Shown here: in pieces, positions 32,983-41,680 of the stretch
How the letters are laid out: each line of letters opens with the position of its first letter
How positions within the stretch are numbered: the first letter of the stretch is position 1
From: CAZCGA01 sp964498075
GTDB taxonomy: Bacteria > Desulfobacterota > Binatia > HRBIN30
Assembly (NCBI GenBank): GCA_964498075.1
Contig: CAZCGA010000022.1
Span: 1 to 64,000 of the forward strand
DNA length: 64,000 nucleotides
Direction: 5' to 3'
Notes under the pieces: model-generated
What the model was told of the DNA's origin: nothing
Database searches by the model: none
Seen by the model: the letters and a program-made list of their open reading frames with translations, nothing else
Translations under genes and position numbers: made by a program

Positions 32983-34164
32983 GTGCCGACCCATCCGGTG
33001 AACCCCGATATCCGGTTGATCGACGGCGCCTTCTACGGCGCCGACCCGCACCCGCACTTCCAATGGATGCGCGAGAACGCTCCGGTGTACTGGGACGAAG
33101 CGGGCGGCGTGTGGGGCGTCACGCTGTACGAGGATCTGCTGGCGGTTTCCAAAGATCCGGCCACGTTTTGCAATGGCGAGGGCATGCGCGCCGACACGCC
33201 GCCGATGCCGTTCATGGTCGCGCTCGACGACCCGCTGCACAAGCAGCGCCGCAACCTGGTGAACAAGGGCTTCACGGTGCGCCGCGTCGCCGAGCGCGAG
33301 CCGCGCATCCGCGCTATCTGCGTCGACCTCATCGAGCGCGCCCACGCACTGCGGCGCTTCGACTTCGTCAAGGACGTCGCCACCTGGCTGCCGTTGATCG
33401 TCATCGGTGACATGCTGGGCGTGCAACCCGAGGACTACGAGCATCTGCTCCGCTGGTCCGACGAGATGGTGCTCGGTGCGGGCGCGATTTCGCCGGAACG
33501 CGTGCAGCGCGCCTCCGTGGCGTTCAACGAGTACTTGGATTACCAACGCAAGGTCATCGCCGACCGCCGCGCCAAGCCGCCGAAGGCGGACCTGGTGAGC
33601 ATCCTCGTCCACGCCGAGATCGACGGTGAGCGGCTGAGCGATGACCAGCTGCTCATGGAATCGCTGTTGATCCTGATCGGCGGCGACGAGACCACCCGGC
33701 ACGTCATCAGCGGCGGCATGTACCAGCTGCTGCTCCACCCCGATCAACGCCGCAAGCTGGCAGACGATCCATCAAGGATTCCGACGGCGGTCGAGGAGAT
33801 GCTGCGCTGGGTCAGCCCCGTCCAGAACATGGCGCGGACGGCAACGCGCGACGTGGCCCTGCGCGGGCAGCAGATCCGCGCCGGCGACAAGCTGCTCCTG
33901 CTCTACCCGTCAGCCAACCGTGACGCGCGGGTCTTCCGCGAGCCGTTCACCTTCGACAGCGCGCGCACGCCGAACGACCACGTAGCCTTCGGCTTCGGCA
34001 CCCACTACTGCTTGGGCGGGAGCTTGGCGCGCCTAGAGCTGCGCGTGATGTTCGAGGAGATCGTGCGACGGATCCCAAGCCTTGAGCTGGCCAGCGCGGT
34101 GACGCCGCCCCTGCGGGCCTCCAACTTCATCAGTGGCATCGAGACGCTGCCGGTACAGTGCTAA
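32983..34164 (+). CDS. Cytochrome P450
   Basis: A 393-residue soluble bacterial P450 monooxygenase. Diagnostic motifs: I-helix LILIGGDETTRH, K-helix EEMLR (ExxR), and haem-binding FGFGTHYCLGGSLARLE with Cys343 as haem ligand. The overall layout recalls the CYP125/CYP142-like class acting on sterols or terpenoids; this is suggestive only. The start is GTG with a weak ribosome-binding site. It follows the decarboxylase-like gene and its last four bases overlap the end of the convergent mscL gene. Confidence 0.93.
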   Translation: MPTHPVNPDIRLIDGAFYGADPHPHFQWMRENAPVYWDEAGGVWGVTLYEDLLAVSKDPATFCNGEGMRADTPPMPFMVALDDPLHKQRRNLVNKGFTVRRVAEREPRIRAICVDLIERAHALRRFDFVKDVATWLPLIVIGDMLGVQPEDYEHLLRWSDEMVLGAGAISPERVQRASVAFNEYLDYQRKVIADRRAKPPKADLVSILVHAEIDGERLSDDQLLMESLLILIGGDETTRHVISGGMYQLLLHPDQRRKLADDPSRIPTAVEEMLRWVSPVQNMARTATRDVALRGQQIRAGDKLLLLYPSANRDARVFREPFTFDSARTPNDHVAFGFGTHYCLGGSLARLELRVMFEEIVRRIPSLELASAVTPPLRASNFISGIETLPVQC

Positions 34165-34562
34165 GACCGCGTCTTGAGGAGGTCGCGGATCTCCGCCAGC
34201 AGCACCTCTTGATTTGAGGGTGGCGGAGCCGCCGGCGCTTCCTCCTTCTGGCGCTTGAGCGCGTTGATCACCCTCACGACGATGAACATCGCCCAGGCCA
34301 CGATGAGGAAGTCGATCGCCGTCTGCACGAACTTCCCGTAGCTCAGCATGACGGCCGGCGCGGCGCCGGCAGCCTGCTTCAGCGTGACGCTGAGGTTGCT
34401 GAAATCGACCCCACCGATGATCACCCCGATCGGCGGCATGATGACGTCGGCCACGAGCGACGACACGATCTTGCCGAAGGCCCCGCCGATGATGATGCCG
34501 ACGGCCATGTCGATCATGTTGCCCTTCACCGCAAACTGTCTGAACTCGCTCAACATGCTCAT
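34161..34562 (-). CDS. mscL: Large-conductance mechanosensitive channel MscL
   Basis: A 133-residue inner-membrane channel that opens at high membrane tension to release osmolytes. It shows the family N-terminus (EFRQFAVKGNMIDMAVGIII), the first pore helix with GGAFGKIVSSLV, a periplasmic loop, the second helix and a cytoplasmic helix (EVLLAEIRDLLK). ATG 34562 has GGAGGGT upstream. Its end overlaps the P450 end by four bases. Confidence 0.95.
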   Translation of the reverse strand: MSMLSEFRQFAVKGNMIDMAVGIIIGGAFGKIVSSLVADVIMPPIGVIIGGVDFSNLSVTLKQAAGAAPAVMLSYGKFVQTAIDFLIVAWAMFIVVRVINALKRQKEEAPAAPPPSNQEVLLAEIRDLLKTRS

Positions 34563-34636
34563 AGTCACCCTCCGTTCTGCTGTAGACGCGTGTGCGATTG
34601 TACGTTGGAAGAGGCCTTGGCAAGCGGACAGGTTCG

Positions 34637-37600
34637 TCAAGAGCCGACCGGCCCCAGCTCAACGTGCACCGCCGGCGGGTCGGCGACCAGATCCGCCGCC
34701 GGCGCGTGGCGCGTGATGCGATTCGCTTCGATGCCGTACTGCTCGCGTAGCGTTTGCTCGACGAGCGCCAGACGCGCTTCGGTCAGCGCCCGCAAGCGCT
34801 CGGGCGCAATCGGCGGACGCTCCTCCAGCCAGCGATCGAGGGCCGCGGCGTCCTCGGCGTCGAGCGGGCCCTCCTCATCCTTGGCCCGCGCCTCCAACGC
34901 ACGGCGGACATTGTCGCGCGTGCCGCGCTGGGGCAGGCCGCGCAAAGCACCGAGAATTCCCTGCCCCTCCCACTCCTCGCGCAAGCCCTGCTCACGCAGC
35001 CAGCGCTCGTCGATGGTGCTGCTCGCGGCTTCGAGTGTCACACCGATTCCCGGACGGCTGGCGAGCAAGGCGGCGAGCTGATCGATCTGCAGCGCGCCGT
35101 CGGGAGCAATGTCGCTGCGCCCCGGGCGGAAGCCGATCGCCGCCGGGACGATGGACTCGACCTTGCCGCCACCGAAGGCCGCACCGACGAGCTTGAGCGG
35201 CGACGTCAGCGCGCCGAGGATCGCGCGTTGCAACGCGCTGCGGACAACGGTGCCGAGACCGATCTTCGTGCCTTCGGCGCCCACTTCGACCGGGATGTCG
35301 AGCGAAATGTCTCCCTGCGTGTCGCGCATCAGCGCCAGCGCCGTCGACAGCGGGATGCCGAAGTTCTGCTGGAACAGCGACTCACCCCCCACGCCCCGCA
35401 CGTCGAGGGTGTGCAGCGTCAGCCAGTTGCTGGCGTAGTAGTTTCCCCCGGCCAGCGACACCTTGGTGGTCGTGGACAGCTTGCCGGCGCCGATGCTGTA
35501 GCCGGCGAACGCGGTCGCATACGGATTGAGCGGCGGCAGGGCGATCTTGTCGCCGTTCACTTCCAGCCAGCCGCCGTCGGGTGCCAGGGCACCGAAGACC
35601 TCGATCTTCCCGCGCTCGGTACCCGTCGCCGCGACGTGCAGCGACTTCATCGCCAGCTCCGGCCAGCGGAAACCGTCGATCTCGACCGCCACTGGCGAGA
35701 AGCCGCCCGTGAAGAACGGCTTCACGGTACGATCCGCAACCACAACGTCGCCATCGGTCAGACGGATCGAATCGATGGTGATCCCGACGCGCGGCGACGG
35801 TGCAGCCTGCGGCACTGCTGGCGGTGCGGCAGCGGGTGCGGCTGACGGCGCTGAAGCGATCGAAAATTCGGGCAGCACGATGCCAGCCGCGGTACGCGTC
35901 AGCCGCACCACCGGTGCGGTGAGCCGCAGGTCTCCGAGCCCCACCCGCAGCGGCCGCGCTGCCGCGTTGGCGCCCGCGGTCGCCAGGATGCCGGGCAGGG
36001 TCAGTTCCTTGATCGGCAGATCGAGCGCCCGGGTGCCGACGGAGAACGCTTTGGCGTCGGCACCTCCAAGGTGGAGCTCCGCGAGCGACAGACGACCGGC
36101 GACGCGGAGATCACCGGCCGCTGTGCCGGAGGTCCCGGCGCCCGCACCCGGAAGGACTCCCGAAGCCTGGAGGTCGGCGATGGCCAGATCGATGGAACCG
36201 GCGTCCAGCACAAAGCCCTGCGGTCCTTGCGTGACCAGTCGGAGACCCGCAAGCGAAAGCTTCCCACGCACGCGGACGTCGTTGGCTGGCGGGGCCCCGC
36301 CGGCATCGTCCGCCGCCAAGCCGGCTTCCACATTCAGCTCGGAGCCCAGTCGGCCGGCTTGCAGCAGATTGGGTGGCAGGGCGCCCGAGACGCTGACCAG
36401 CTCCGGAAGCGAGAGGTCGCTGATGCGCACACGTCCTCCGAAGCCCGGCGGCGTGACCCGCAGCGCCCCGTCGACGCTGAGCGAGCCGCCGGCCGTTGCC
36501 AGCGTCAGATCCACGTGCGCCGGCTGGTCGGCCTGATCCGCCAGGTCGCGGACCGCCAGGGTAACGCCGACGTCGAGCGGCTGTTCGCTCAGCAACCGGA
36601 CGTGCGAGTCGTCGACGCGCAGGCCAGACACCGACCAGCGCCACGGTGACTCGGAGCCCGGCGCGGCTTCCTCGGCGGGCGGCGGTGCGGTTGTCGCCTC
36701 GCCCTCGTTTGCCGCCGCCACAGCTTCACCGATGAGCGGCAGTAGCACTCCGCCGTGCGGGCGCATGATGAGCGACATGCCATCAAGTTTGATCTCGGTG
36801 ACCGCCACGCGTCGGGCGACCAGATCGACGGGATCGATGTGAACCGTCAAGCTGCGCCACGCGAGGGCTCGTTCGTCGATCTTGGGAACGCGCACCGTGA
36901 AATCGCTGAGCGTGGCCGTCCCGCGCAGCTCGCTCTGGGTGCCGCTGTCGAAGCGGTAGGTGAGTGCGGCGTCGAGGAATCCTTCCAATGCGCTCCACCC
37001 CACCTTGGGGACGTACACACGCGCCCGGTGCACCGGAAGGCGCTTGACCTCGAGCTCCGCCTCGGCAGCCATGGCCCATGCCTCGCGCACCGTCAGGCGC
37101 GCGTCCAGTCGGATCGATCCCTGGTCGACATCGAGCGCGACGTGCAGCCGGGCGGGTTCTCCGTACAATCCCGGACTGAGCGCGATGTCGTTGACCTCCA
37201 CCGCCGCGAGGTTCACTTCGACCGGTTCGCTGTCCTTGATGGTGAAGTCGCGGAAGCGGAGTCCGCCGTCGCGCAGCACGAAGCGGTCGAGACCGTAGGT
37301 CCAGCCGGCACTCGCCTCAGCGGGCGGTGCGGCGGTGGGCTGGGCTTCGGCCGGCGGGGTCGCCGCCGGCGGGGTCGCCGCCGGCGGCGTCGCCTCCGGC
37401 GCTGGCGCTTCCGTGCTCCCCGGGAGCAGCGCCAGCAGGTTCAGTTGACCGTTCATCAGTCGATCGAGCCTCACGCGCGGCGACTCGATCTCCAGCTCGC
37501 GCAGGCGGACGGTTTTCCGCAGCAGCGGCAACCAGTACACGGACACCGCCAGCCGCTTCCATGCGATGAGGGGTGGCGCTGGCGACTCGCCGGGCGTCGC

Positions 37601-37846
37601 GGCGGCATCGGGCTCCGCGGTCGCCCGTACCGCAACGTCTTCCAGGGCGACACCACCCCACAGGAGCGCGAGATCGACGTCACCGACCTCGACGTGTGCC
37701 CGCAACAGCTGCGACGCTTGTGAAGCGAGGATCGGGCGCAAGGCCAGCGGCAGCCCCACGCGCACGGCTACCAGAATCCCAAAGAAAATGATCCAGCGTC
37801 GCCAGCGCTTGAGCGCGGCAAGCGATGCGGCAGCGCGTGTTGTCAT
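34637..37846 (-). CDS. AsmA-like DUF748 domain protein
   Basis: A 1,069-residue envelope protein with a single N-terminal membrane anchor (about residues 18-36), then a long beta-rich AsmA/DUF748-type region. Family elements include the anchor followed by VGLPLALRPIL and a lengthy middle with repeated amphipathic strands. AsmA-like proteins are linked to phospholipid transport between membranes. A Pro/Ala-rich insert with a three-fold 15-bp repeat lies near residue 160. The gene is divergent from lysS and the envelope cluster. No partner is visible on its strand other than mscL downstream. Confidence 0.85.
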   Translation of the reverse strand: MTTRAAASLAALKRWRRWIIFFGILVAVRVGLPLALRPILASQASQLLRAHVEVGDVDLALLWGGVALEDVAVRATAEPDAAATPGESPAPPLIAWKRLAVSVYWLPLLRKTVRLRELEIESPRVRLDRLMNGQLNLLALLPGSTEAPAPEATPPAATPPAATPPAEAQPTAAPPAEASAGWTYGLDRFVLRDGGLRFRDFTIKDSEPVEVNLAAVEVNDIALSPGLYGEPARLHVALDVDQGSIRLDARLTVREAWAMAAEAELEVKRLPVHRARVYVPKVGWSALEGFLDAALTYRFDSGTQSELRGTATLSDFTVRVPKIDERALAWRSLTVHIDPVDLVARRVAVTEIKLDGMSLIMRPHGGVLLPLIGEAVAAANEGEATTAPPPAEEAAPGSESPWRWSVSGLRVDDSHVRLLSEQPLDVGVTLAVRDLADQADQPAHVDLTLATAGGSLSVDGALRVTPPGFGGRVRISDLSLPELVSVSGALPPNLLQAGRLGSELNVEAGLAADDAGGAPPANDVRVRGKLSLAGLRLVTQGPQGFVLDAGSIDLAIADLQASGVLPGAGAGTSGTAAGDLRVAGRLSLAELHLGGADAKAFSVGTRALDLPIKELTLPGILATAGANAAARPLRVGLGDLRLTAPVVRLTRTAAGIVLPEFSIASAPSAAPAAAPPAVPQAAPSPRVGITIDSIRLTDGDVVVADRTVKPFFTGGFSPVAVEIDGFRWPELAMKSLHVAATGTERGKIEVFGALAPDGGWLEVNGDKIALPPLNPYATAFAGYSIGAGKLSTTTKVSLAGGNYYASNWLTLHTLDVRGVGGESLFQQNFGIPLSTALALMRDTQGDISLDIPVEVGAEGTKIGLGTVVRSALQRAILGALTSPLKLVGAAFGGGKVESIVPAAIGFRPGRSDIAPDGALQIDQLAALLASRPGIGVTLEAASSTIDERWLREQGLREEWEGQGILGALRGLPQRGTRDNVRRALEARAKDEEGPLDAEDAAALDRWLEERPPIAPERLRALTEARLALVEQTLREQYGIEANRITRHAPAADLVADPPAVHVELGPVGS
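37351..37395. repeat. 15-bp tandem repeat inside the DUF748 gene
   Basis: Three head-to-tail copies of a 15-base unit (CGGCGGGGTCGCCGC, the third with two changes) encode the Ala-Pro-Pro-Ala-Thr repeats in a Pro-rich linker on the minus strand. In-frame slippage would change linker length without breaking the protein. Confidence 0.75.
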
Positions 37847-37994
37847 TCAGCGTCAGTGGCCGGCAGCCACATGCGGTGACCATGACAGAGATGCCGTGCG
37901 AGTCAATCGCCGCTCGTGTGAGCGCGCCGGCGGCGGCTTCCTTGACTCCCCCCACGTTCCCCGTTAAGCCACGGACACTTGACGGGGCAGATGT

Positions 37995-39509
37995 GTGGAA
38001 GCCGAAGTGTCCGATCTGGTTGCGGCGCGCCGCCGCAAGCTGGAAGAGCTACGTCGTCGCGGCGTCAACCCGTTCCCGAACGACTTTCGGCCCGCCGACA
38101 CGGCTGCGAGTGTGCAGCAACGCTTCAGCGCGCCGAGTCGCGAGCAGCTCGAGGGCTGCACGGAGACGGTGAGCCTCGCGGGGCGCATCGTCGGATTGCG
38201 CGACTTTGGACGGGCGTCGTTCCTGCACCTGCAAGATCGCAGCGGCAAGATCCAGGCGTACGTGAAGCGCGACGTCGTCGGTGAGGACGCGTTCGCTGCG
38301 TTCAAAGCAATGGATCTCGGTGATTTCGCCGGCATCGTCGGGCGACCGTTTCGCACCCGCACCGACGAGCTCACCGTGGAAGTGAAGACGATCTGCATGC
38401 TCGCCAAGGCGCTGCGGCCGCTGCCGGAGAAGTGGCACGGGCTCACCGACATCGAGGCCCGCTATCGGCAACGTTACCTCGATCTGATCGTCAACCCCGA
38501 GTCGCGCGCCGTCTTCGTGCTGCGCTCCCGCGTCATCGAGCGCATGCGCGCCTTCTTCACCGCCCGCGACTTCATCGAGGTCGAGACGCCGATGATGCAG
38601 CCGTTGCCCGGCGGCGCGGCGGCGCGGCCGTTCGTGACGCATCACAACGCCCTCGACATGGATTTCTATCTGCGCATCGCTCCGGAGCTGTACCTCAAAC
38701 GCCTCCTGGTGGGCGGCTTCGAGCGGGTCTTCGAGATGAACCGCAACTTCCGCAACGAAGGCATCTCGGTGCGTCACAATCCCGAGTTCACCATGCTGGA
38801 GTTCTACTGGGCCTACGCGACGTATGAAGACCTCATGCGGCTCACCGAAGAGCTGATCGTCACGTTGGCGGACGAGCTGCTCGGCAAGCGGACGCTGGAG
38901 TACGGCGACTGGACCATTGATCTCACCCCACCGTGGTCGCGGATGTCGATTCCGGAGTACGTCGCCACGCGCGCCGGGGTATCGCTGGACGCCGTGCTGG
39001 CGCTCGACCTGGACACGCTGAAGGCGGCGGCGGCGAAGCTCGACGTGCCCGTCGAGCGCGACTACGCCGCACACTACGGCCCGGCGGCGGCGGGCTACTT
39101 GCTGACCGACATCTTCGAAGCCAGCGCCGAGCTGGAGCTGATTCAGCCGACCTTCGTGTACCAGTATCCGGCGGCGGTGTCGCCGCTGGCGCGCCGCAAC
39201 CCCGAGCGACCGTTGTTCGTCGATCGCTTCGAGGCCTTCATCAGCTGCCGCGAGATGTGCAACGCCTTCTCCGAGCTGAACGATCCCGACGATCAGCGGG
39301 CGCGCTTCGAGGAGCAGCTGCAGGCGCGCGCCGCCGGCGACGAGGAAGCGCACCCGATGGACGAAGACTTCGTGCGCGCCCTGGAGCACGGCATGCCGCC
39401 GGCGGCCGGCGAAGGGATCGGCATCGACCGCCTGGTGATGCTCTTCGCCAACGCCCCTTCGATCCGCGACGTCATCCTGTTCCCGCACATGCGGCCGGAG
39501 AAGAGATAG
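37995..39509 (+). CDS. lysS: Lysyl-tRNA synthetase, class II
   Basis: A 504-residue aminoacyl-tRNA synthetase. The N-terminal OB-fold (VSLAGRIVGLRDFGRASFLH) binds the anticodon; the class II motifs follow: motif 1 near IEVETPMMQPLPGGA, motif 2 FEMNRNFRNEGISVRHNPEF and motif 3 GIGIDRLVM. The start is GTG 37995, giving the family's usual length. It begins the plus-strand cluster and is followed by a heptamer-repeat spacer and lolC/E. Confidence 0.95.
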   Translation: MEAEVSDLVAARRRKLEELRRRGVNPFPNDFRPADTAASVQQRFSAPSREQLEGCTETVSLAGRIVGLRDFGRASFLHLQDRSGKIQAYVKRDVVGEDAFAAFKAMDLGDFAGIVGRPFRTRTDELTVEVKTICMLAKALRPLPEKWHGLTDIEARYRQRYLDLIVNPESRAVFVLRSRVIERMRAFFTARDFIEVETPMMQPLPGGAAARPFVTHHNALDMDFYLRIAPELYLKRLLVGGFERVFEMNRNFRNEGISVRHNPEFTMLEFYWAYATYEDLMRLTEELIVTLADELLGKRTLEYGDWTIDLTPPWSRMSIPEYVATRAGVSLDAVLALDLDTLKAAAAKLDVPVERDYAAHYGPAAAGYLLTDIFEASAELELIQPTFVYQYPAAVSPLARRNPERPLFVDRFEAFISCREMCNAFSELNDPDDQRARFEEQLQARAAGDEEAHPMDEDFVRALEHGMPPAAGEGIGIDRLVMLFANAPSIRDVILFPHMRPEKR

Positions 39510-39602
39510 CAGATGGCTGTTGGCAGATGGCTGATCGAGCGGTTGGTCGCCGCTCGCCTGCCTCTCGTCGTGCCATCTCCCGTCAGCCACCAGCCGTAAG
39601 TC
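39510..39602. repeat. Heptamer-repeat inverted array, copy A
   Basis: Between lysS and the lolC/E gene. The left arm contains TGGCTGT-TGGCAGA-TGGCTGA; the right arm read on the other strand contains CGGCTGG-TGGCTGA-CGGGAGA-TGGC. Both arms are runs of a degenerate heptamer YGGCTGA in opposite orientations, so the RNA could fold. The lolC/E start follows ten bases later without a clear ribosome-binding site. Confidence 0.6.
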
Positions 39603-39612
39603 ATACGCCGGA

Positions 39613-40869
39613 ATGCGCTACGAGCTATTCATCGGTCTGCGCTATCTGCGCGCCAAGCGGAAAGAAGCGTTCATCTCGCTGATCACCATCATCTCGATGC
39701 TCGGCGTGATGATCGGGGTGATGACTCTCAACATCGTGCTCGCGGTGATGACCGGCTTCGAGGAAGACCTGCGGGACCGCATCCTCGGTTTCAACCCACA
39801 GGTCATCGTGCTCAGCTTCAACGGCACGATCAGTGACTACGACACGGTGGTGCAACGGATTGGCAAGGTACCCGGCGTGGTCGCGGCGGCGCCGTTCATC
39901 TACGGGCAAGTGATGCTCTCGGCGCAGCAGAACGTCACCGGCGCAGTCATACGAGGCGTATCTCCCGCCTCCGCCGACGTGCTCGATCTGCAGCACCACT
40001 TGAAGGAGGGCGACATCAACGAGCTGGGCAAGCTCCACGACGTGCCGCTCGACGACGGCCGCGGCGCCACCGTGGAGCTGCCGGGGCTCATCGTGGGCAA
40101 GGACGTCGCCCGTCAGCTCGGCTTGCTGATCGGCGATCCGGTCAACGTCATCTCGCCGATCGCCACGCCCACGGCGGTCGGCATGGTCCCGCGCGTCAAG
40201 CGCTTCGTCGTCGTCGGGCTGTTCGACTCCGGCATGGCCGAGTACGACTCGTCGCTGGCGTATATGGACCTGGCCAGCGCGCAGAAGTTCTTCGAGCTCG
40301 GCGACGCGGTCACCGGCATCGAGGTGCGCGGCACCGACCTGTACGAGGCCAAGGCGATCGGCCAGCGTATCGCTCAAGTCCTCGGGTTCCCGTTCCGGGT
40401 ACGCGATTGGATGGAGATCAACCACAACCTGTTCTCGGCGCTGACGCTGGAGAAGACCGTCTACTTCATCGTGCTGCTGCTCATCGTGCTGGTGGCGGCG
40501 TTCAACATCGTAGCGACGCTCATCATGGTGGTGATGGAGAAGCGCAAGGACGTCGCGATTCTGAAATCGATGGGCGCCACGCGCGCCGGTGTCGGGCGCA
40601 TCTTCATCTTCAAGGGGATGATCGTCGGCATCGTCGGCACGCTCATCGGCAACATCGGCGGCTACGTCGCGTGCTGGATGCTGAAGCGCTACCAGTTCAT
40701 CGAGTTGCCGAAGGACGTCTTTTACGTCAACACGGTGCCGGTGAAGATGTACCCGGAGTATTTTTTAGCGGTCACCGTGGCGTCGCTGTTGATCTGCCTG
40801 CTGGCGACCGTCTACCCGGCCCGGCAAGCCGCGCGGCTCGCGCCGGTGGATGTCATCCGCTATGAGTGA
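39613..40869 (+). CDS. lolC: Lipoprotein-releasing ABC transporter permease, LolC/LolE family
   Basis: A 418-residue inner-membrane permease. It has the family's N-terminus (YELFIGLRYLRAKRKEAFIS), one helix, a large periplasmic MacB-like domain (about residues 45-270) and three C-terminal helices of the FtsX type. With LolD it extracts lipoproteins from the inner membrane for delivery to LolA. Only one permease gene is present, so the transporter is probably a homodimer (LolF-like). lolD follows after a short repeat spacer. Confidence 0.9.
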   Translation: MRYELFIGLRYLRAKRKEAFISLITIISMLGVMIGVMTLNIVLAVMTGFEEDLRDRILGFNPQVIVLSFNGTISDYDTVVQRIGKVPGVVAAAPFIYGQVMLSAQQNVTGAVIRGVSPASADVLDLQHHLKEGDINELGKLHDVPLDDGRGATVELPGLIVGKDVARQLGLLIGDPVNVISPIATPTAVGMVPRVKRFVVVGLFDSGMAEYDSSLAYMDLASAQKFFELGDAVTGIEVRGTDLYEAKAIGQRIAQVLGFPFRVRDWMEINHNLFSALTLEKTVYFIVLLLIVLVAAFNIVATLIMVVMEKRKDVAILKSMGATRAGVGRIFIFKGMIVGIVGTLIGNIGGYVACWMLKRYQFIELPKDVFYVNTVPVKMYPEYFLAVTVASLLICLLATVYPARQAARLAPVDVIRYE

Positions 40870-40878
40870 CCCCCGTCC

Positions 40879-40910
40879 TATGCCATCAGCGATCCGCCAT
40901 CAGACACGTC
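40879..40910. repeat. Heptamer-repeat spacer, copy B (one arm)
   Basis: The 40-base gap between the permease and lolD genes contains, on the minus strand, TCTGA-TGGCGGA-TCGCTGA-TGGCATA, matching the heptamer of the other copies. Only one arm is seen. It runs directly into the lolD ATG. Confidence 0.45.
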
Positions 40911-41582
40911 ATGAGTGAGCCGCTCATTCGTGCCGTCGGTCTGTCGAAGAGCTATGGCGACGGACGGCGCATCGAGGTTCTCACCGAGTTGGACCTCAAC
41001 GTGGCGGCCGGCGAGGCCGTCGCCATCCTCGGCCAGTCGGGGGTCGGCAAGAGCACGCTGCTGCACGTGCTCGGCACGCTCGACCGGCCGACGGGTGGGA
41101 AGGTGCTGTTCGACGGCGTCGATCTGTTCGGGCTCAGTGAGCGTGAGCAGGCGACGTTCCGCAACCGCGAGCTGGGCTTCATCTTCCAATTCCATCACCT
41201 GCTGCCGGATTTCACCGCCTTGGAGAACGTCATGATGCCGGCGCTGATTCGCGGCGTGAGCCTGCCCGAAGCCGAGCCGCGGGCGCGCGCCGTCTTGGAG
41301 CGCGTCGGGCTGGGCGAGCGCTTGACGCACAAGCCCGGCGAGCTGTCGGGCGGTGAGCAACAGCGGGTCGCCGTGGCGCGCGCGGTGGCGCTGTCGCCGC
41401 GCGTCATCCTCGCCGACGAGCCGACCGGCAACCTCGATCCGGCGACCGGCTCGGAGGTCCACGCCGTGCTCATGGACCTCAACCGCGATCACCACATCAC
41501 GCTGGTCATCGTCACCCATAACGAAGAGCTCTCCGGCATGGTGCACCGCACGCTGCGGCTGCAGAATGGCACGTTGCACTGA
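40911..41582 (+). CDS. lolD: Lipoprotein-releasing ABC transporter ATPase LolD
   Basis: A 223-residue ABC ATPase: Walker A GQSGVGKST, Q-loop FQFHHLL, signature LSGGEQQRVAVARA, Walker B VILADEPTGNLD and H-loop VTHN. The MacB/LolD subgroup is indicated by the HLLPDFTALENVMMPAL region. It powers the neighbouring LolC/E permease. The start is ATG 40911; an upstream in-frame start lies within the repeat spacer and is less likely. Confidence 0.93.
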   Translation: MSEPLIRAVGLSKSYGDGRRIEVLTELDLNVAAGEAVAILGQSGVGKSTLLHVLGTLDRPTGGKVLFDGVDLFGLSEREQATFRNRELGFIFQFHHLLPDFTALENVMMPALIRGVSLPEAEPRARAVLERVGLGERLTHKPGELSGGEQQRVAVARAVALSPRVILADEPTGNLDPATGSEVHAVLMDLNRDHHITLVIVTHNEELSGMVHRTLRLQNGTLH

Positions 41583-41680
41583 GGGGCGGCCACGCGTTCC
41601 GTGCGCCGCGTTCGTCAGGGTTTACAGTGCCGGGGCCGTTTGATAGGCGTAGGCGCCAATCGATTCTGCGGGAGCGAGTG

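Noticed and set aside
32194..33747. A 517-codon minus-strand open frame
   Set aside because: It spans the antisense of two unrelated real genes (decarboxylase-like and P450) and has no domain.
38049..39590. A 513-codon minus-strand open frame
   Set aside because: Antisense to lysS, with no motif.
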